Shown: positions 25,495-33,838, counted from the first letter of the stretch. The stretch: DNA of 64,000 nucleotides from Chryseobacterium sp. (GCA_031277615.1 JAITMC010000026.1:186001-250000); one strand, 5' to 3'. Translations and numbers: made by a program. Notes: generated by a model from the letters alone, not told the origin.

Positions 25495-26985
25495 ATGTCT
25501 GAAATTGAGAATCAACAGCCTCAAAACATAAAAAATAATCCCCGGATTATGAAGGCTTGGGCGGTATATGACTGGGCGAATTCTGTGTATTCCCTGGTAA
25601 TTACCTCTACCATTTTTCCTATTTACTATTCCATCCTTACCACTGCGTATGAGAAAAAAGAATATGTAGAGGAAACTAAAACCTGGATTGATGTTCCGGT
25701 AAGGCACATGATCAAAATTTTCGGGAAAGAATATCAGCCTGATGCCGTATATGGATATTCACTTACGATCTCATTCTTTATCGTAGTGCTGCTGTCTCCG
25801 TTCCTGTCCTCACTGGCAGATACCATCGGAAATAAAAAATCTTTCCTTCAGTTCTTCTGTTACCTCGGAGCAACATCATGTATGGGGCTTGCTATGTTTA
25901 CAGGAATGCAGAATGTGTTTTTAGGCCTGCTTTTCAGTATTACAGCCAGTGTCGGATTCTGGGGAAGCCTTGTGTTCTATAACTCTTTTCTGCCGGATAT
26001 TGCAACACGGGATAAGCAGGACGCTCTCTCTGCCAAAGGATATGTCTACGGATATATCGGTTCGGTAGTGTTGGTAGTGATCTGTTTATTACTGATTCAG
26101 GTATTTGCGAAAGGAGCCGCTCAGCAGCTTCTGTTTACAAGGATCAGCTTCCTGTTGACCGGAGCATGGTGGTTCGGATTTTCTCAGTATACCTTTAAGC
26201 ACCTTCCTCAGTTTGGAGATGTGAAAGATAAATTACCTAAAGATCTGGTTCTCTTAAACTATAAAAATATCTTTAAAAAACATGAAGAGCAGGGAGGTTT
26301 CTTTGAAGTTCTGAAAGATAACCTGAGTTTCTATAAAGATATCGCGAAAGAAAGTTTCCATGAATTGTTTAAAGTAGGGGGAGAATTGTTTAAAGACAGA
26401 AACCTGAAGTTTTTCCTTTCCAGTTTCTTCTTTTACAGCGTCGGAATGCAGACCATCTTCCTGATGGCTACCTTATTTGGGAAAAGTGAAATTAACCTTG
26501 CTCAGGACAAACTAATTGCAACCCTTTTGGTGATCCAGATCGAAGCGATCATCGGGGCCGTTATTTTCTCAAGATTATCAAAAAGGATCGGTAACAGGAA
26601 TGTAATCTCTATTGCCATTATCTTATGGATTGTTGCCTGTCTCTGGGCTTATTTCCTGAATAAGGAAAACCCTACGGTGGAATATCAGTTCTATGGAGTG
26701 GCCGCCGTTGTAGGACTTGTGATGGGAGGTCTTCAGGCGATGTCCAGATCTACCTATTCCAAGCTTCTTCCTGAAGATTCTATGGAAAATACAACGTTCT
26801 TCAGTTTCTATGACGTGCTGGAAAAAATTGCGATCATCATCGGAACCTTTATATTTGCGACATTGATTGAACATTTCAATAATATGCGGATTGCGGCCCT
26901 TTCCATGACCGTTTTCTTTGCAGCCGGATTAATTCTGATCCGCTTTCTGAAAGTCACAATGCGAAAAGAACGGGATACTTTGTAA
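25495..26985 (+). CDS. MFS transporter, UMF1 (Atg22-like) family
   Basis: 496 residues, about twelve membrane helices. The N-terminal WAVYDWANSVYSLVITSTIFP and the motif LADTIGNKKSFLQFF are hallmarks of the unknown major facilitator 1 family related to yeast Atg22. A charged loop of about 85 residues in the middle (about 245-325) separates the two halves. Substrate unknown; amino acid efflux is suggested by yeast Atg22 only. Monocistronic: promoter and terminator flank it. Confidence 0.88.
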   Translation: MSEIENQQPQNIKNNPRIMKAWAVYDWANSVYSLVITSTIFPIYYSILTTAYEKKEYVEETKTWIDVPVRHMIKIFGKEYQPDAVYGYSLTISFFIVVLLSPFLSSLADTIGNKKSFLQFFCYLGATSCMGLAMFTGMQNVFLGLLFSITASVGFWGSLVFYNSFLPDIATRDKQDALSAKGYVYGYIGSVVLVVICLLLIQVFAKGAAQQLLFTRISFLLTGAWWFGFSQYTFKHLPQFGDVKDKLPKDLVLLNYKNIFKKHEEQGGFFEVLKDNLSFYKDIAKESFHELFKVGGELFKDRNLKFFLSSFFFYSVGMQTIFLMATLFGKSEINLAQDKLIATLLVIQIEAIIGAVIFSRLSKRIGNRNVISIAIILWIVACLWAYFLNKENPTVEYQFYGVAAVVGLVMGGLQAMSRSTYSKLLPEDSMENTTFFSFYDVLEKIAIIIGTFIFATLIEHFNNMRIAALSMTVFFAAGLILIRFLKVTMRKERDTL

Positions 26986-26993
26986 AAAATAAG

Positions 26994-27026
26994 AAAAGCT
27001 GTTTCACTCTTGAAGCAGCTTTTTTG
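26994..27026 (+). terminator. Terminator after the UMF1 transporter
   Basis: AAAGCTGTTTC / TTGAAGCAGCTTT stem with T-run. Confidence 0.83.
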
Positions 27027-27093
27027 ATCCTGAACATCAGATTTGATAAAACCAGACTGAATTTTAACAGTAAATTGACAATTCGGCGTGAAT

Positions 27094-27128
27094 TTTGATT
27101 ATATTCAGCGGAATAATTTTTAACTTTG
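27094..27128 (+). promoter_or_regulatory. Promoter TTTG-N23-TAACTTTG for the mevalonate kinase operon
   Basis: TTTG 27094-27097 and TAACTTTG 27121-27128. The box lies upstream of ATG 27149 and inside the longer open frame that begins at 27095, which supports 27149 as the true start. Confidence 0.6.
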
Positions 27129-27148
27129 CAAAAAGATTTATTGTCACA

Positions 27149-28075
27149 ATGACCAACCCTCTATTTTATGCAAAAATAATTCTGTTCGGAGAATATGGAA
27201 TGATTGAAGATTCCCAGGGGCTTGTTGTACCCTACAGCTTCTATAAAGGGACTTTGAAATTTTCTGACCTGAGTTCTGAATTTGAACTGAACTCCAACAG
27301 GCATCTGCAGAAATACGCTGAATTTCTTACCGTGCTTGATCTTTCCGATGATTTTAAATTGGATATTGAGAACTTCAAAAACGATATTTCAAACGGACTT
27401 TTCTTTGATTCCAATATCCCGCAGGGATATGGAGTAGGAAGCTCGGGAGCGCTGGTAGCGGCTATTTTTGAAAAATATTCAGTCAGTAAGCTGAATCCCG
27501 AAAACATTTCAAAAGATAATCTTAAAAAGTTAAAAGCAGTTTTCGGTGAAATGGAAAGCTATTTCCATGGAAAAAGTTCAGGAATGGATCCTCTGATCTG
27601 CTATATGAACCTGCCCATCCTTATCGAAAATAAAGAAAACTTAGACCGTGTTAACATTCCGGAAGGAGAAGAAGGAAAAGGAGCTATTTTCCTTATAGAT
27701 TCGGGGATAACCGGTGAAACAGGACCCATGATTCAGATCTTCTTCGAAAAAATGAAGACAGAAGGTTTCCGTAAGACCCTGAAAGAGGAGTTTATCCGTT
27801 ACAACAACGCCTGTATTGAGGCTTTTCTTAAAAAAGATATGAATCCTTTCTTCAGAAACCTGAAAAAGCTTTCCCACTGGGCTTACGAACATTTCCGTCC
27901 AATGATCCCCGAAAGCATCTTTAATATCTGGAAAAAAGGGCTGGACTCCAATGCATATTATCTGAAACTTTGCGGAAGCGGAGGCGGAGGCTATATTTTA
28001 GGCTTCACGAAAGACTATGAAAAAGCAGAAAAAATGCTTGACGGCTTCCAAAAAGAAGTGATCTACAGATTTTAA
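27149..28075 (+). CDS. Mevalonate kinase-like GHMP kinase
   Basis: About 308 residues from ATG 27149 (MTNPLFYAKIILFGEYGM). The GHMP ATP-binding motif PQGYGVGSSGALVAA is near residue 90, a KSSGMDP motif is near 146, and a C-terminal CGSGGGGYILGF glycine loop is present. In Flavobacteriia this gene, placed next to a UbiA-type prenyltransferase, is regarded as the mevalonate kinase of the isoprenoid pathway; substrate assignment rests on that context. The next gene starts 11 bp later, so an operon is clear. Confidence 0.85.
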   Translation: MTNPLFYAKIILFGEYGMIEDSQGLVVPYSFYKGTLKFSDLSSEFELNSNRHLQKYAEFLTVLDLSDDFKLDIENFKNDISNGLFFDSNIPQGYGVGSSGALVAAIFEKYSVSKLNPENISKDNLKKLKAVFGEMESYFHGKSSGMDPLICYMNLPILIENKENLDRVNIPEGEEGKGAIFLIDSGITGETGPMIQIFFEKMKTEGFRKTLKEEFIRYNNACIEAFLKKDMNPFFRNLKKLSHWAYEHFRPMIPESIFNIWKKGLDSNAYYLKLCGSGGGGYILGFTKDYEKAEKMLDGFQKEVIYRF

Positions 28076-28085
28076 ACAGATTGGA

Positions 28086-29015
28086 ATGAATTCTGAAAAA
28101 GAAACTTTCCAATCTAAAAATTATGTCTCTAAATCTATATTTTACAGATTCTCACAATTTGTGGGCTTTCTTCTCGGAGCCCGGTTCTTTGTAGCCATTC
28201 TTCTGACCTTTGCCTTATATGTTTCAACTTTTTTCCTGTTCAATCAGGACGAAACATTCAGAAAATTTGTCTTTGATTTCAAAGTTCACGGGATCATCTT
28301 CTGTACCGTTCTTACCATTCTGGCAGGAGGAATCATCAACCAGTTCTATGATCTGGAAAAAGACCATATCGTAAAACCTTTCCGGACCAGAATTCAGAGT
28401 TTCATCAAACAGAAATATTTCCTCTATGCTTATCTGGCTTTAAGTGTGATATCTCTTGGAGTGGCCTGGATGATTTCACACCGGGTATTTGTTTTCTTCC
28501 TTGTTTATCAGTTTTTTATGTGGCTTTACAGTCATAAACTCAGCAGGATTCTTATTCTCAACAACCTCACTTTTGTAAGCCTTACCCTCTATCCTTTTTT
28601 CGGAATGATGGTGTATTACGAAACTTTTTCCTGGAAAGTACTGCTGATGGCCGTTTTTCTTTTTCTGATCCTCTTATGCATTGATATCGTTAAAGATATG
28701 CTTACCAAAAGCGTCGACAGGACGTTTGGCTATACCACGATTCCCAATTATTTCAAAAACAGAACCACGAGGATTATTATTATTTCCCTTTTGCTCATCA
28801 CCATGGCCGTGTCTGTGAAGATCATTCTTAAAACCGGAATTTCAGGCTTTATGGCCTATTATTTTGCCGGTGGACTTTTTGTAATGATCCTTTGTATTTA
28901 TCTGCTCCTGAACTTTTCCAGAAGACGGATCTTTCTTACCCTCAATATTTTAAGATTCTGGGTCTTTGCCGGAATTATTGCCATGCTTCTGAACGGTATT
29001 GAAGGCAAATTATAG
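28086..29015 (+). CDS. UbiA family prenyltransferase (geranylgeranylglycerol-phosphate geranylgeranyltransferase-like)
   Basis: 309 residues, eight or nine membrane helices. The first Asp-rich motif is NQFYDLEKDHIVKP (about residue 84) and the second is DIVKDMLTKSVDRTFGYTT (about 199); together they bind the Mg-prenyl diphosphate. It lies in an operon with a mevalonate kinase, as is common in Flavobacteriia, where the gene is usually annotated as geranylgeranylglycerol-phosphate geranylgeranyltransferase. The acceptor is not determinable from sequence; a quinone or haem acceptor is less likely because menA is encoded separately in this window. Confidence 0.82.
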   Translation: MNSEKETFQSKNYVSKSIFYRFSQFVGFLLGARFFVAILLTFALYVSTFFLFNQDETFRKFVFDFKVHGIIFCTVLTILAGGIINQFYDLEKDHIVKPFRTRIQSFIKQKYFLYAYLALSVISLGVAWMISHRVFVFFLVYQFFMWLYSHKLSRILILNNLTFVSLTLYPFFGMMVYYETFSWKVLLMAVFLFLILLCIDIVKDMLTKSVDRTFGYTTIPNYFKNRTTRIIIISLLLITMAVSVKIILKTGISGFMAYYFAGGLFVMILCIYLLLNFSRRRIFLTLNILRFWVFAGIIAMLLNGIEGKL

Positions 29016-29048
29016 AAAAAAATTCTTTAAATAAACTGAGGTATTCCT

Positions 29049-29056
29049 TACCTTTG
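29049..29056 (+). promoter_or_regulatory. -7 element TACCTTTG for proline dehydrogenase
   Basis: Exact TAnnTTTG followed by CAAAA, 24 bp before the ATG. Confidence 0.6.
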
Positions 29057-29080
29057 CAAAACTAAATTTAATAAAAAGGA

Positions 29081-30250
29081 ATGCCCATTTTTAACGATAC
29101 TAAAGTTGCATTTGCAGACAAGTCTGATGCACAATTGAAAAAGGCGTACTGGATGTTTAAAATGATTGAACAGCCTGCTCTTACCAGCCTTGGAACTTCT
29201 GTCCTTAATTTTACCGTACATCATAACTTTCCTTTCGTTACCGGAATTGTTAAAAACACCTTGTTTGAACAGTTTTGTGGCGGCGAGACCCGTGAAGAAA
29301 GTATGAAAGTGGTAAAACAGCTTTTCAAAAGAGGGGTAGGAAGTATTTTCGACTATTCCATTGAAGGAAAAGAAGATGAGGAAACCTTTGACGCAGTATG
29401 CAGAGAGATCAAGGATATCGTGAAATTTTCTGTGGGAAATCCGGCAATTCCTTTTATTGTTTTTAAGCCTACGGCATTTGGAAGAATAGACCTGTATGAA
29501 GCTGTTGGTAAAAATGCGGAACTTACTTCCAGCCAGAAAGAAGAATGGGAAAGAGTAGTCCGAAGATTTGATGAAGTATGCAGCCTGTGCCATGAAAACG
29601 ATAAAAAAGTAATGGTAGACGCAGAAGAAACCTGGATGCAGGATGCGGCAGACCATCTTTGTGAAGAGATGATGGAAAAGTACAATCAGGAAAAGCCGAT
29701 TGTATGGAATACCATCCAGATGTACAGAACCGGAAGACTGGAGTATATGGAGCAGCATCTTCAGAGATCCAGAGAAAAGAACTATTTCATCGGGTATAAA
29801 ATTGTTCGTGGAGCTTATATGGAAAAAGAAAGAGCCAGAGCAGCTGAGAAAGGATATGCAGACCCTATTCAGCCCAATAAAGAAGCTTCTGATAAAAACT
29901 ACAATGCCGGAATTGACTTTGTAATGAATCATTTGGATAAAGTTTCTGCCTTCTTTGGAACCCATAACGAGATCTCTTCAGAGCTGGTTATGGATAAAAT
30001 GAAATCCAAATCCCTTGAAAACGGAAATCCACACGTCTATTTCGGACAGCTTTACGGGATGAGCGATAATATTACCTTCTACCTGTCCGATAAAGGCTAT
30101 AATGTAGCCAAATACCTTCCGTATGGCCCTGTAAAGGATGTAGTCCCGTATCTTACGAGAAGAGCCCGGGAAAATACCTCTGTAGCCGGACAAACCGGAA
30201 GAGAATTAGGCCTTATCCAAAAAGAGCTTGAAAGAAGAAAAAGATCATAA
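29081..30250 (+). CDS. Proline dehydrogenase
   Basis: 389 residues, the monofunctional Bacteroidetes type. It oxidises L-proline to pyrroline-5-carboxylate with FAD. The barrel motifs are visible: VMVDAEETWMQDAAD, YKIVRGAYMEKERARA (substrate/FAD contacts), FFGTHNE, and a C-terminal PYGPVKDVVPYLTRRARENT, in which the paired arginines bind the proline carboxylate. The P5C dehydrogenase domain of bifunctional PutA is absent and must be encoded elsewhere. Own promoter and strong terminator, so monocistronic. Confidence 0.92.
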   Translation: MPIFNDTKVAFADKSDAQLKKAYWMFKMIEQPALTSLGTSVLNFTVHHNFPFVTGIVKNTLFEQFCGGETREESMKVVKQLFKRGVGSIFDYSIEGKEDEETFDAVCREIKDIVKFSVGNPAIPFIVFKPTAFGRIDLYEAVGKNAELTSSQKEEWERVVRRFDEVCSLCHENDKKVMVDAEETWMQDAADHLCEEMMEKYNQEKPIVWNTIQMYRTGRLEYMEQHLQRSREKNYFIGYKIVRGAYMEKERARAAEKGYADPIQPNKEASDKNYNAGIDFVMNHLDKVSAFFGTHNEISSELVMDKMKSKSLENGNPHVYFGQLYGMSDNITFYLSDKGYNVAKYLPYGPVKDVVPYLTRRARENTSVAGQTGRELGLIQKELERRKRS

Positions 30251-30269
30251 GATCATATTCAGATATTAC

Positions 30270-30305
30270 TAAACCCGCAGTTTTTCTGCGGGTTATTTTT
30301 TTTGT
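30270..30305 (+). terminator. Terminator after proline dehydrogenase
   Basis: AACCCGCAG / CTGCGGGTT perfect stem, TTTTT loop, then T-run. Confidence 0.9.
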
Positions 30306-30440
30306 TTTTATTGATCACAAAGTCTAAAAATATTAAATATCATTCACATCTGTACTTTTGCAACTGACCGTCTTAGATTTGTAGTATGTATTGTGTTTAA
30401 TAAATATTGTTGAATTTATATTAAAAAAAATAAATATTTA

Positions 30441-30471
30441 TTGCATATTTGGTTATAATTTTATATTTTTG
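30441..30471 (+). promoter_or_regulatory. Promoter TTG-N20-TATTTTTG for a small gene
   Basis: TTG 30441-30443, 20-bp spacer, TATTTTTG 30464-30471; predicted start of transcription about 17 bp before ATG 30495. Confidence 0.62.
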
Positions 30472-30494
30472 GTTAGATCATAAAAAACTGATAC

Positions 30495-30662
30495 ATGAAT
30501 ACTTCATCTTTTGGCCCTGTTAAAAGGCAATTTCAATATCAAATGTCTATAATACCATTCATAAGAAGCAATAGTATATCGGTTGTTTTAGATTTCATTT
30601 CAGTTCAGGCAGAAATAATTAAAATCCGTCAGGACGAACTTCAAAAACGACAAACTAAATAA
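30495..30662 (+). CDS. Small protein of unknown function (55 aa)
   Basis: The ORF encodes 55 residues, MNTSSFGPVKRQF... ending ...QDELQKRQTK. It has a basic N-terminus, a central Ile/Val/Ser stretch (SIISV-type, not long enough for a certain membrane helix) and a charged helical C-terminus (VQAEIIKIRQDELQKRQ). No family is recognised. Support comes from context: a well-formed TTG-N20-TATTTTTG promoter directly upstream and a hairpin terminator (30700-30728) downstream, shared with the convergent XRE regulator. It could instead be a small RNA with a fortuitous ORF. Confidence 0.45.
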   Translation: MNTSSFGPVKRQFQYQMSIIPFIRSNSISVVLDFISVQAEIIKIRQDELQKRQTK

Positions 30663-30699
30663 AGCAATAGCTTTAGTTTTCTTCTTCAAATATTTTTTT

Positions 30700-30728
30700 A
30701 CCTGGTTATGTTCTTAGCCAGGTTTTTT
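30700..30728. terminator. Convergent terminator between the small gene and the XRE regulator
   Basis: ACCTGG / CCAGGT stem with 12-nt loop. T-run follows on +, and A/T-rich sequence (TAAAAAAATA on -) on the other side. It overlaps the stop codon of the - strand gene. Confidence 0.65.
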
Positions 30729-31263
30729 ATGGCTCAAAACTTTCAAATTTTCCATTTTCATAGAACAAAACAATACGTTTTATTTTATTGGTCTGGTTAC
30801 CAATAGATTGCGCAATGATTTGTTCAGCAGAATTTTCTAATCGCTGAGAATCGGATAAAATTTCCGAAGCTGTATTTGTGTACGCTATAAACGATTCTCC
30901 GGGCCTTGGTTTTGAAGGCTCAGCAGAGACTTCAGCAGGATCTGAATCTTCATCGCTGCTCATCATCGTAAAGAGGTCGGGTAGCGGAGTAGGCTTTGGC
31001 TGATGATCATCTTTTTCTTCCGGAATGATATCAGTCTCCGGAAGTTCGGATTTCAACATTTCACCTTCTCCGGTAATCAGCCAGTCCCAAAGGATTTCAG
31101 GAAAACGGGATTTTATTTTTATGATAAATTCCAGAGACGGTTTATTCCTTCCGGAAGTAATGTGCGAAATGGAAGAACGCTGTACGTCGATCTCATCCGC
31201 AAACTCAGATGGGGTAAAAGCAGAATACTCGATCACTTTGGAAATTCTCTCGTTTAAACTCAT
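30727..31263 (-). CDS. XRE-family helix-turn-helix transcriptional regulator
   Basis: 178 residues. The N-terminal HTH (about 5-60) shows SEFADEIDVQRSSISHITSG with GRNKPSLEFIIKIK following, the classic Cro/C1 fold. A disordered acidic linker (about 75-115) leads to a C-terminal segment ending KRIVLFYENGKFESFEP. The gene reads toward a small unknown gene and away from an 843-bp gene-free region. Its promoter lies within an array of TTAC-N4-GTAA palindromes, so autorepression is a natural hypothesis. It resembles phage-type or plasmid-type repressors in domain layout, but no phage genes are nearby. Confidence 0.87.
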   Translation of the reverse strand: MSLNERISKVIEYSAFTPSEFADEIDVQRSSISHITSGRNKPSLEFIIKIKSRFPEILWDWLITGEGEMLKSELPETDIIPEEKDDHQPKPTPLPDLFTMMSSDEDSDPAEVSAEPSKPRPGESFIAYTNTASEILSDSQRLENSAEQIIAQSIGNQTNKIKRIVLFYENGKFESFEP

Positions 31264-31284
31264 AAAAATAAGCTTTTAATTATG

Positions 31285-31364
31285 TTACAAATGTAAATAA
31301 ATAAGATTACAAATGCAAATTACAAAAGTAAATAATTGAATCCATTAATGATATACAAATGTAA
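31285..31364. repeat. Cluster of four TTAC-N4-GTAA palindromes (candidate operators)
   Basis: TTACAAATGTAA at 31285, TTACAAATGCAA at 31307, TTACAAAAGTAA at 31320, and ATACAAATGTAA at 31353. Further related sites occur in the same gene-free region at 31638 (ATACAAAAGTAA), 31807 (TTACATATGTAT) and 32041 (TTACATATGTTA). Confidence 0.6.
31288..31318 (-). promoter_or_regulatory. Promoter of the XRE regulator (TTG-N20-TACATTTG on - strand)
   Basis: On the - strand TTG (31318-31316), 20-bp spacer, TACATTTG (31295-31288). Both boxes fall inside TTAC-N4-GTAA-type palindromes. Predicted leader about 20 nt. Confidence 0.6.
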
Positions 31365-31837
31365 ATATCGTGTATTGATCAAATAATCAATATATTACAT
31401 AAATATGTTAGCTGATTTTATGAATTAACTGAAGTAAATTACAATTTCCAATGATAAATCTCTGTTTTGGTTAACGGTTTCTTTGCAGATCTGGGCAATG
31501 AGTTGGTTTTTAACCTTATTTAATATTGTAAACTATATAAACTATTAATTATCAATAAAATACGATATCATAGTATAAATCTATAAACTTATTGAATTAC
31601 ACCGGATATTGGCCTAAATTCATGCATTTCGAGCAGTATACAAAAGTAAATTAAACGTATTATATACTGTTTATCAATGATTTAAGCTTAAATAAACAGG
31701 TTAGTAACTATATTTGATCGGGTAAATGACCAAAAATCATTTTTTTGTGAAACACAAGTGTGATAAATCTTATTTTTATAAGGAAAATTATGTAATTAAT
31801 CATAATTTACATATGTATATAGATTAAAATAATGAAG

Positions 31838-31846
31838 TTATCCACA
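31838..31846 (+). promoter_or_regulatory. Perfect DnaA-box sequence TTATCCACA
   Basis: Exact match to the DnaA 9-mer consensus, in the gene-free region. Confidence 0.45.
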
Positions 31847-31999
31847 AGACAAATGTTTAATAAATTTACCGGTAATTGATAAAAAAAGGCTGTTTACAAA
31901 CTTAAAGTTAGTTTACTAATATTATTGAGATAATAAATGTAAATATCTGAAAATTAGCATTTTAATATCCATTGTTTTAATTATTCGCAATCCACAATT

Positions 32000-32008
32000 T
32001 TATCCACA
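32000..32008 (+). promoter_or_regulatory. Perfect DnaA-box sequence TTATCCACA
   Basis: Second exact 9-mer, same orientation. A degenerate site (AATCCACA) lies just upstream at 31989-31996. Confidence 0.45.
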
Positions 32009-32077
32009 GACAAAATGGCAGTCAGTGGCGTTTAGTTCATTTACATATGTTAATTTTAGTTTTCAGTCAAAAATGAG

Positions 32078-32085
32078 TAAATTTG
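32078..32085 (+). promoter_or_regulatory. -7 element TAAATTTG for the M14 peptidase
   Basis: Exact TAnnTTTG 21 bp before ATG 32107. It overlaps a TTG at 32083 that is in frame with the gene and is therefore not the start. Confidence 0.58.
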
Positions 32086-32106
32086 ACTCTTGTAAACAAC
32101 TTCATT

Positions 32107-33216
32107 ATGAACTTTGAACAAATCTATATTCCCAATCCTGATTTCTCAAATCGCTATATTTCCCCCGAAAAATTATTTTCTTATCTACAGACGAATCTCA
32201 GCAGTTATATTCAGGAGATCGGAAGGTCTTATCTGGATAAGCCGATTTACCGTTTAAGCATCGGTTCCGGAAATATTCATGTTCTCGCCTGGTCGCAGAT
32301 GCACGGAAATGAATCCAACGCTACCCACGCCATGCTGGACCTTTTACAGACTTTGGATAAAGTTCCTGAAATGAAAGATGAACTTTTCAGTAAGATCAGT
32401 CTCGATTTTATAGTGATGCTCAATCCGGACGGTTCCGAAAGATGGACCAGGTTAAATGCTTCGGATATTGACCTGAACAGGGATTTTCACAACGAAGCCA
32501 GTACGGAGATTAAATTTCTTAAAAATGCAGTTGCCGGAAAAAAATATGATTATGCACTCAATCTTCATGAGCAGCGTACGATTTTTACCACAGATGGAAT
32601 TCATCCTGCCACTCTTTCTTTTTTGGCTCCTTCGGAAAACGTTGAACGTACGGTAACGGAAAACAGAAAAAAATGCATGGCGGTAATAGCCAGGGTATAC
32701 GATCATCTAAAGCAATGGATTCCTGACCAGATCGGAAGATATTCAGATGAATTTTATCCTACTTCTACGGGAGATAATTTTATCAAGGCCGGAATGCCGA
32801 CTATTTTATTTGAAGGCGGACATTTTGTAGACGATTATCAGAGAAAGGGAACCAGGAAATATTATACCATAGCTTTATATTATGCTTTAAAGGCCATTAG
32901 TGAACTGAATTCCGATACCGAAGGCTGGGAAAAATACCTTGAAATTCCGGAAAACAGAGAAACCCACTACGATATCATCTACCGAAATGTAAAGCTGAAT
33001 ACCGAACATGAATGTATTTTGGATGTGGCGGTTCAGTACAGGGAAATTATTGAAGAGGGTAAGGATGAAATTTCTTTCGTCCCTTTTGTAATGGAAGTGG
33101 GTGATGTGAAAAAAAGAAAAGGCTGGCTGGAAATAGACTGCACAGGAAAAAGATTTGTCGCAGAAACCAAATACCCGAAACTGGATGCCCCGGTGGAATT
33201 TACAATAGAAGACTAA
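32107..33216 (+). CDS. M14 family zinc carboxypeptidase
   Basis: About 369 residues from ATG 32107 (MNFEQIYIPNPDF). The zinc site is HGNES (HxxE, His about 66, Glu about 69) with a later His in NLHEQR (about 152). NPDGSERWTRLN, DLNRDF and the catalytic Glu in LFEGGHF (about 239) complete the M14 pattern. There is no signal peptide, so it is probably cytoplasmic, as with other M14 proteins of this size in Flavobacteriia. Substrate unknown. Its promoter lies at the edge of the palindrome-rich region, and a terminator shared with the convergent DUF4920 gene follows. Confidence 0.87.
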   Translation: MNFEQIYIPNPDFSNRYISPEKLFSYLQTNLSSYIQEIGRSYLDKPIYRLSIGSGNIHVLAWSQMHGNESNATHAMLDLLQTLDKVPEMKDELFSKISLDFIVMLNPDGSERWTRLNASDIDLNRDFHNEASTEIKFLKNAVAGKKYDYALNLHEQRTIFTTDGIHPATLSFLAPSENVERTVTENRKKCMAVIARVYDHLKQWIPDQIGRYSDEFYPTSTGDNFIKAGMPTILFEGGHFVDDYQRKGTRKYYTIALYYALKAISELNSDTEGWEKYLEIPENRETHYDIIYRNVKLNTEHECILDVAVQYREIIEEGKDEISFVPFVMEVGDVKKRKGWLEIDCTGKRFVAETKYPKLDAPVEFTIED

Positions 33217-33268
33217 TACAGGTCCAATAATTATCGTACTAACCTTATCGGGTTTTATCAGTGAGCAT

Positions 33269-33306
33269 AAAAAACGTCCTTAAAAAAATTTGAGGACGTT
33301 TTTTCG
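33269..33306. terminator. Bidirectional terminator between M14 peptidase and DUF4920 gene
   Basis: AAAACGTCCT / AGGACGTTTT perfect stem, A-run on the left and T-run on the right, so it can serve both strands. Confidence 0.87.
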
Positions 33307-33322
33307 TATATTCCAGAAACAA

Positions 33323-33838
33323 TTAGTTAACCACCTTGATTCCGTTGGCAACAAATCTGATCTCTTCTTTAGGTTTGGTAATCGCATCAATCTCTTCCTG
33401 AGGTTTTTTAGCATCTTCGGCATAATGTTTCTGCTCATCCACAGAAGTTATTTTTCTCTCTGCATTTCCTTCCAGAACAACATTTTTTCCTTTTAAAGCA
33501 GTAGGAACAAAGAAAGCATAATCCTTCATTTTTACAAAAAACTGAGAATCATCTTCCGTCTGGATCGTAAGCCAGCAACCTTTTTTCTCACATACATCAG
33601 TAACCTTTCCTTTGATGGCTACATTCTCTACTTTCTTATTATCTTTTTTAAGCTTTTTACTTAATTTTTCTACGGAAATTGCTTTAGATTCGGAAGAAGA
33701 AGCAACTCCCGCTCCATAAGCATCTCCAACAACAGCATTTCCTGCCGGTGGGCCGAATTTTTTCTGTGAAGTCTCCTGTGCAAAAGCCAAAGTGGAAACA
33801 CTTACAGCTGCCGCAAATAATATAGCCTTGAATTTCAT
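33323..33838 (-). CDS. DUF4920 domain-containing secreted protein
   Basis: About 171 residues from ATG 33838, which gives a signal peptide (MKFKAILFAAAVSVSTLAFAQ); an ATG 6 codons upstream is less likely. The mature protein has a Lys-rich helix (SVEKLSKKLKKDNKKVENVA), then an OB-like segment with a CEKKGCWLTIQ motif containing two cysteines, and the ending IRFVANGIKVVN, all typical of DUF4920. Periplasmic; the two cysteines may bind metal or form a disulfide. Function not established. Probable -7 box TAAATTTG on the - strand at 33936-33929. Confidence 0.86.
   Translation of the reverse strand: MKFKAILFAAAVSVSTLAFAQETSQKKFGPPAGNAVVGDAYGAGVASSSESKAISVEKLSKKLKKDNKKVENVAIKGKVTDVCEKKGCWLTIQTEDDSQFFVKMKDYAFFVPTALKGKNVVLEGNAERKITSVDEQKHYAEDAKKPQEEIDAITKPKEEIRFVANGIKVVN

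Larger units (their letters stand above)
31264..32106. other. 843-bp AT-rich gene-free region with palindromes and two DnaA-box sequences
   Basis: No convincing ORF on either strand. Contents: the XRE promoter and operator-like array at the left, two perfect TTATCCACA sites (31838-31846 and 32000-32008, same strand, 162 bp apart), and the M14 peptidase promoter at the right. The region separates divergent genes. An origin-like or DnaA-regulated role is possible. However, genes run mostly in + direction on both sides, which does not fit a chromosomal origin with leading-strand bias. Confidence 0.6.

Noticed and set aside
27095-27148. Upstream start for the mevalonate kinase
   Set aside because: The extra codons overlap the TTTG/TAACTTTG promoter, and GHMP kinases of this group start at MTNPLFYAKI.
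29048-29965. 305-codon open frame on the - strand
   Set aside because: It lies entirely opposite the proline dehydrogenase gene, encodes Phe/Ser-rich sequence with no domain, and is the mirror of a well-conserved coding frame.
32083-32106. TTG start for the M14 peptidase
   Set aside because: The TTG is part of the TAAATTTG promoter box, and the conserved N-terminus begins at ATG 32107.
31264-32106. Firm call of the chromosomal origin
   Set aside because: Only two perfect DnaA boxes are present, no dnaA or dnaN is adjacent, and gene direction is + on both sides.
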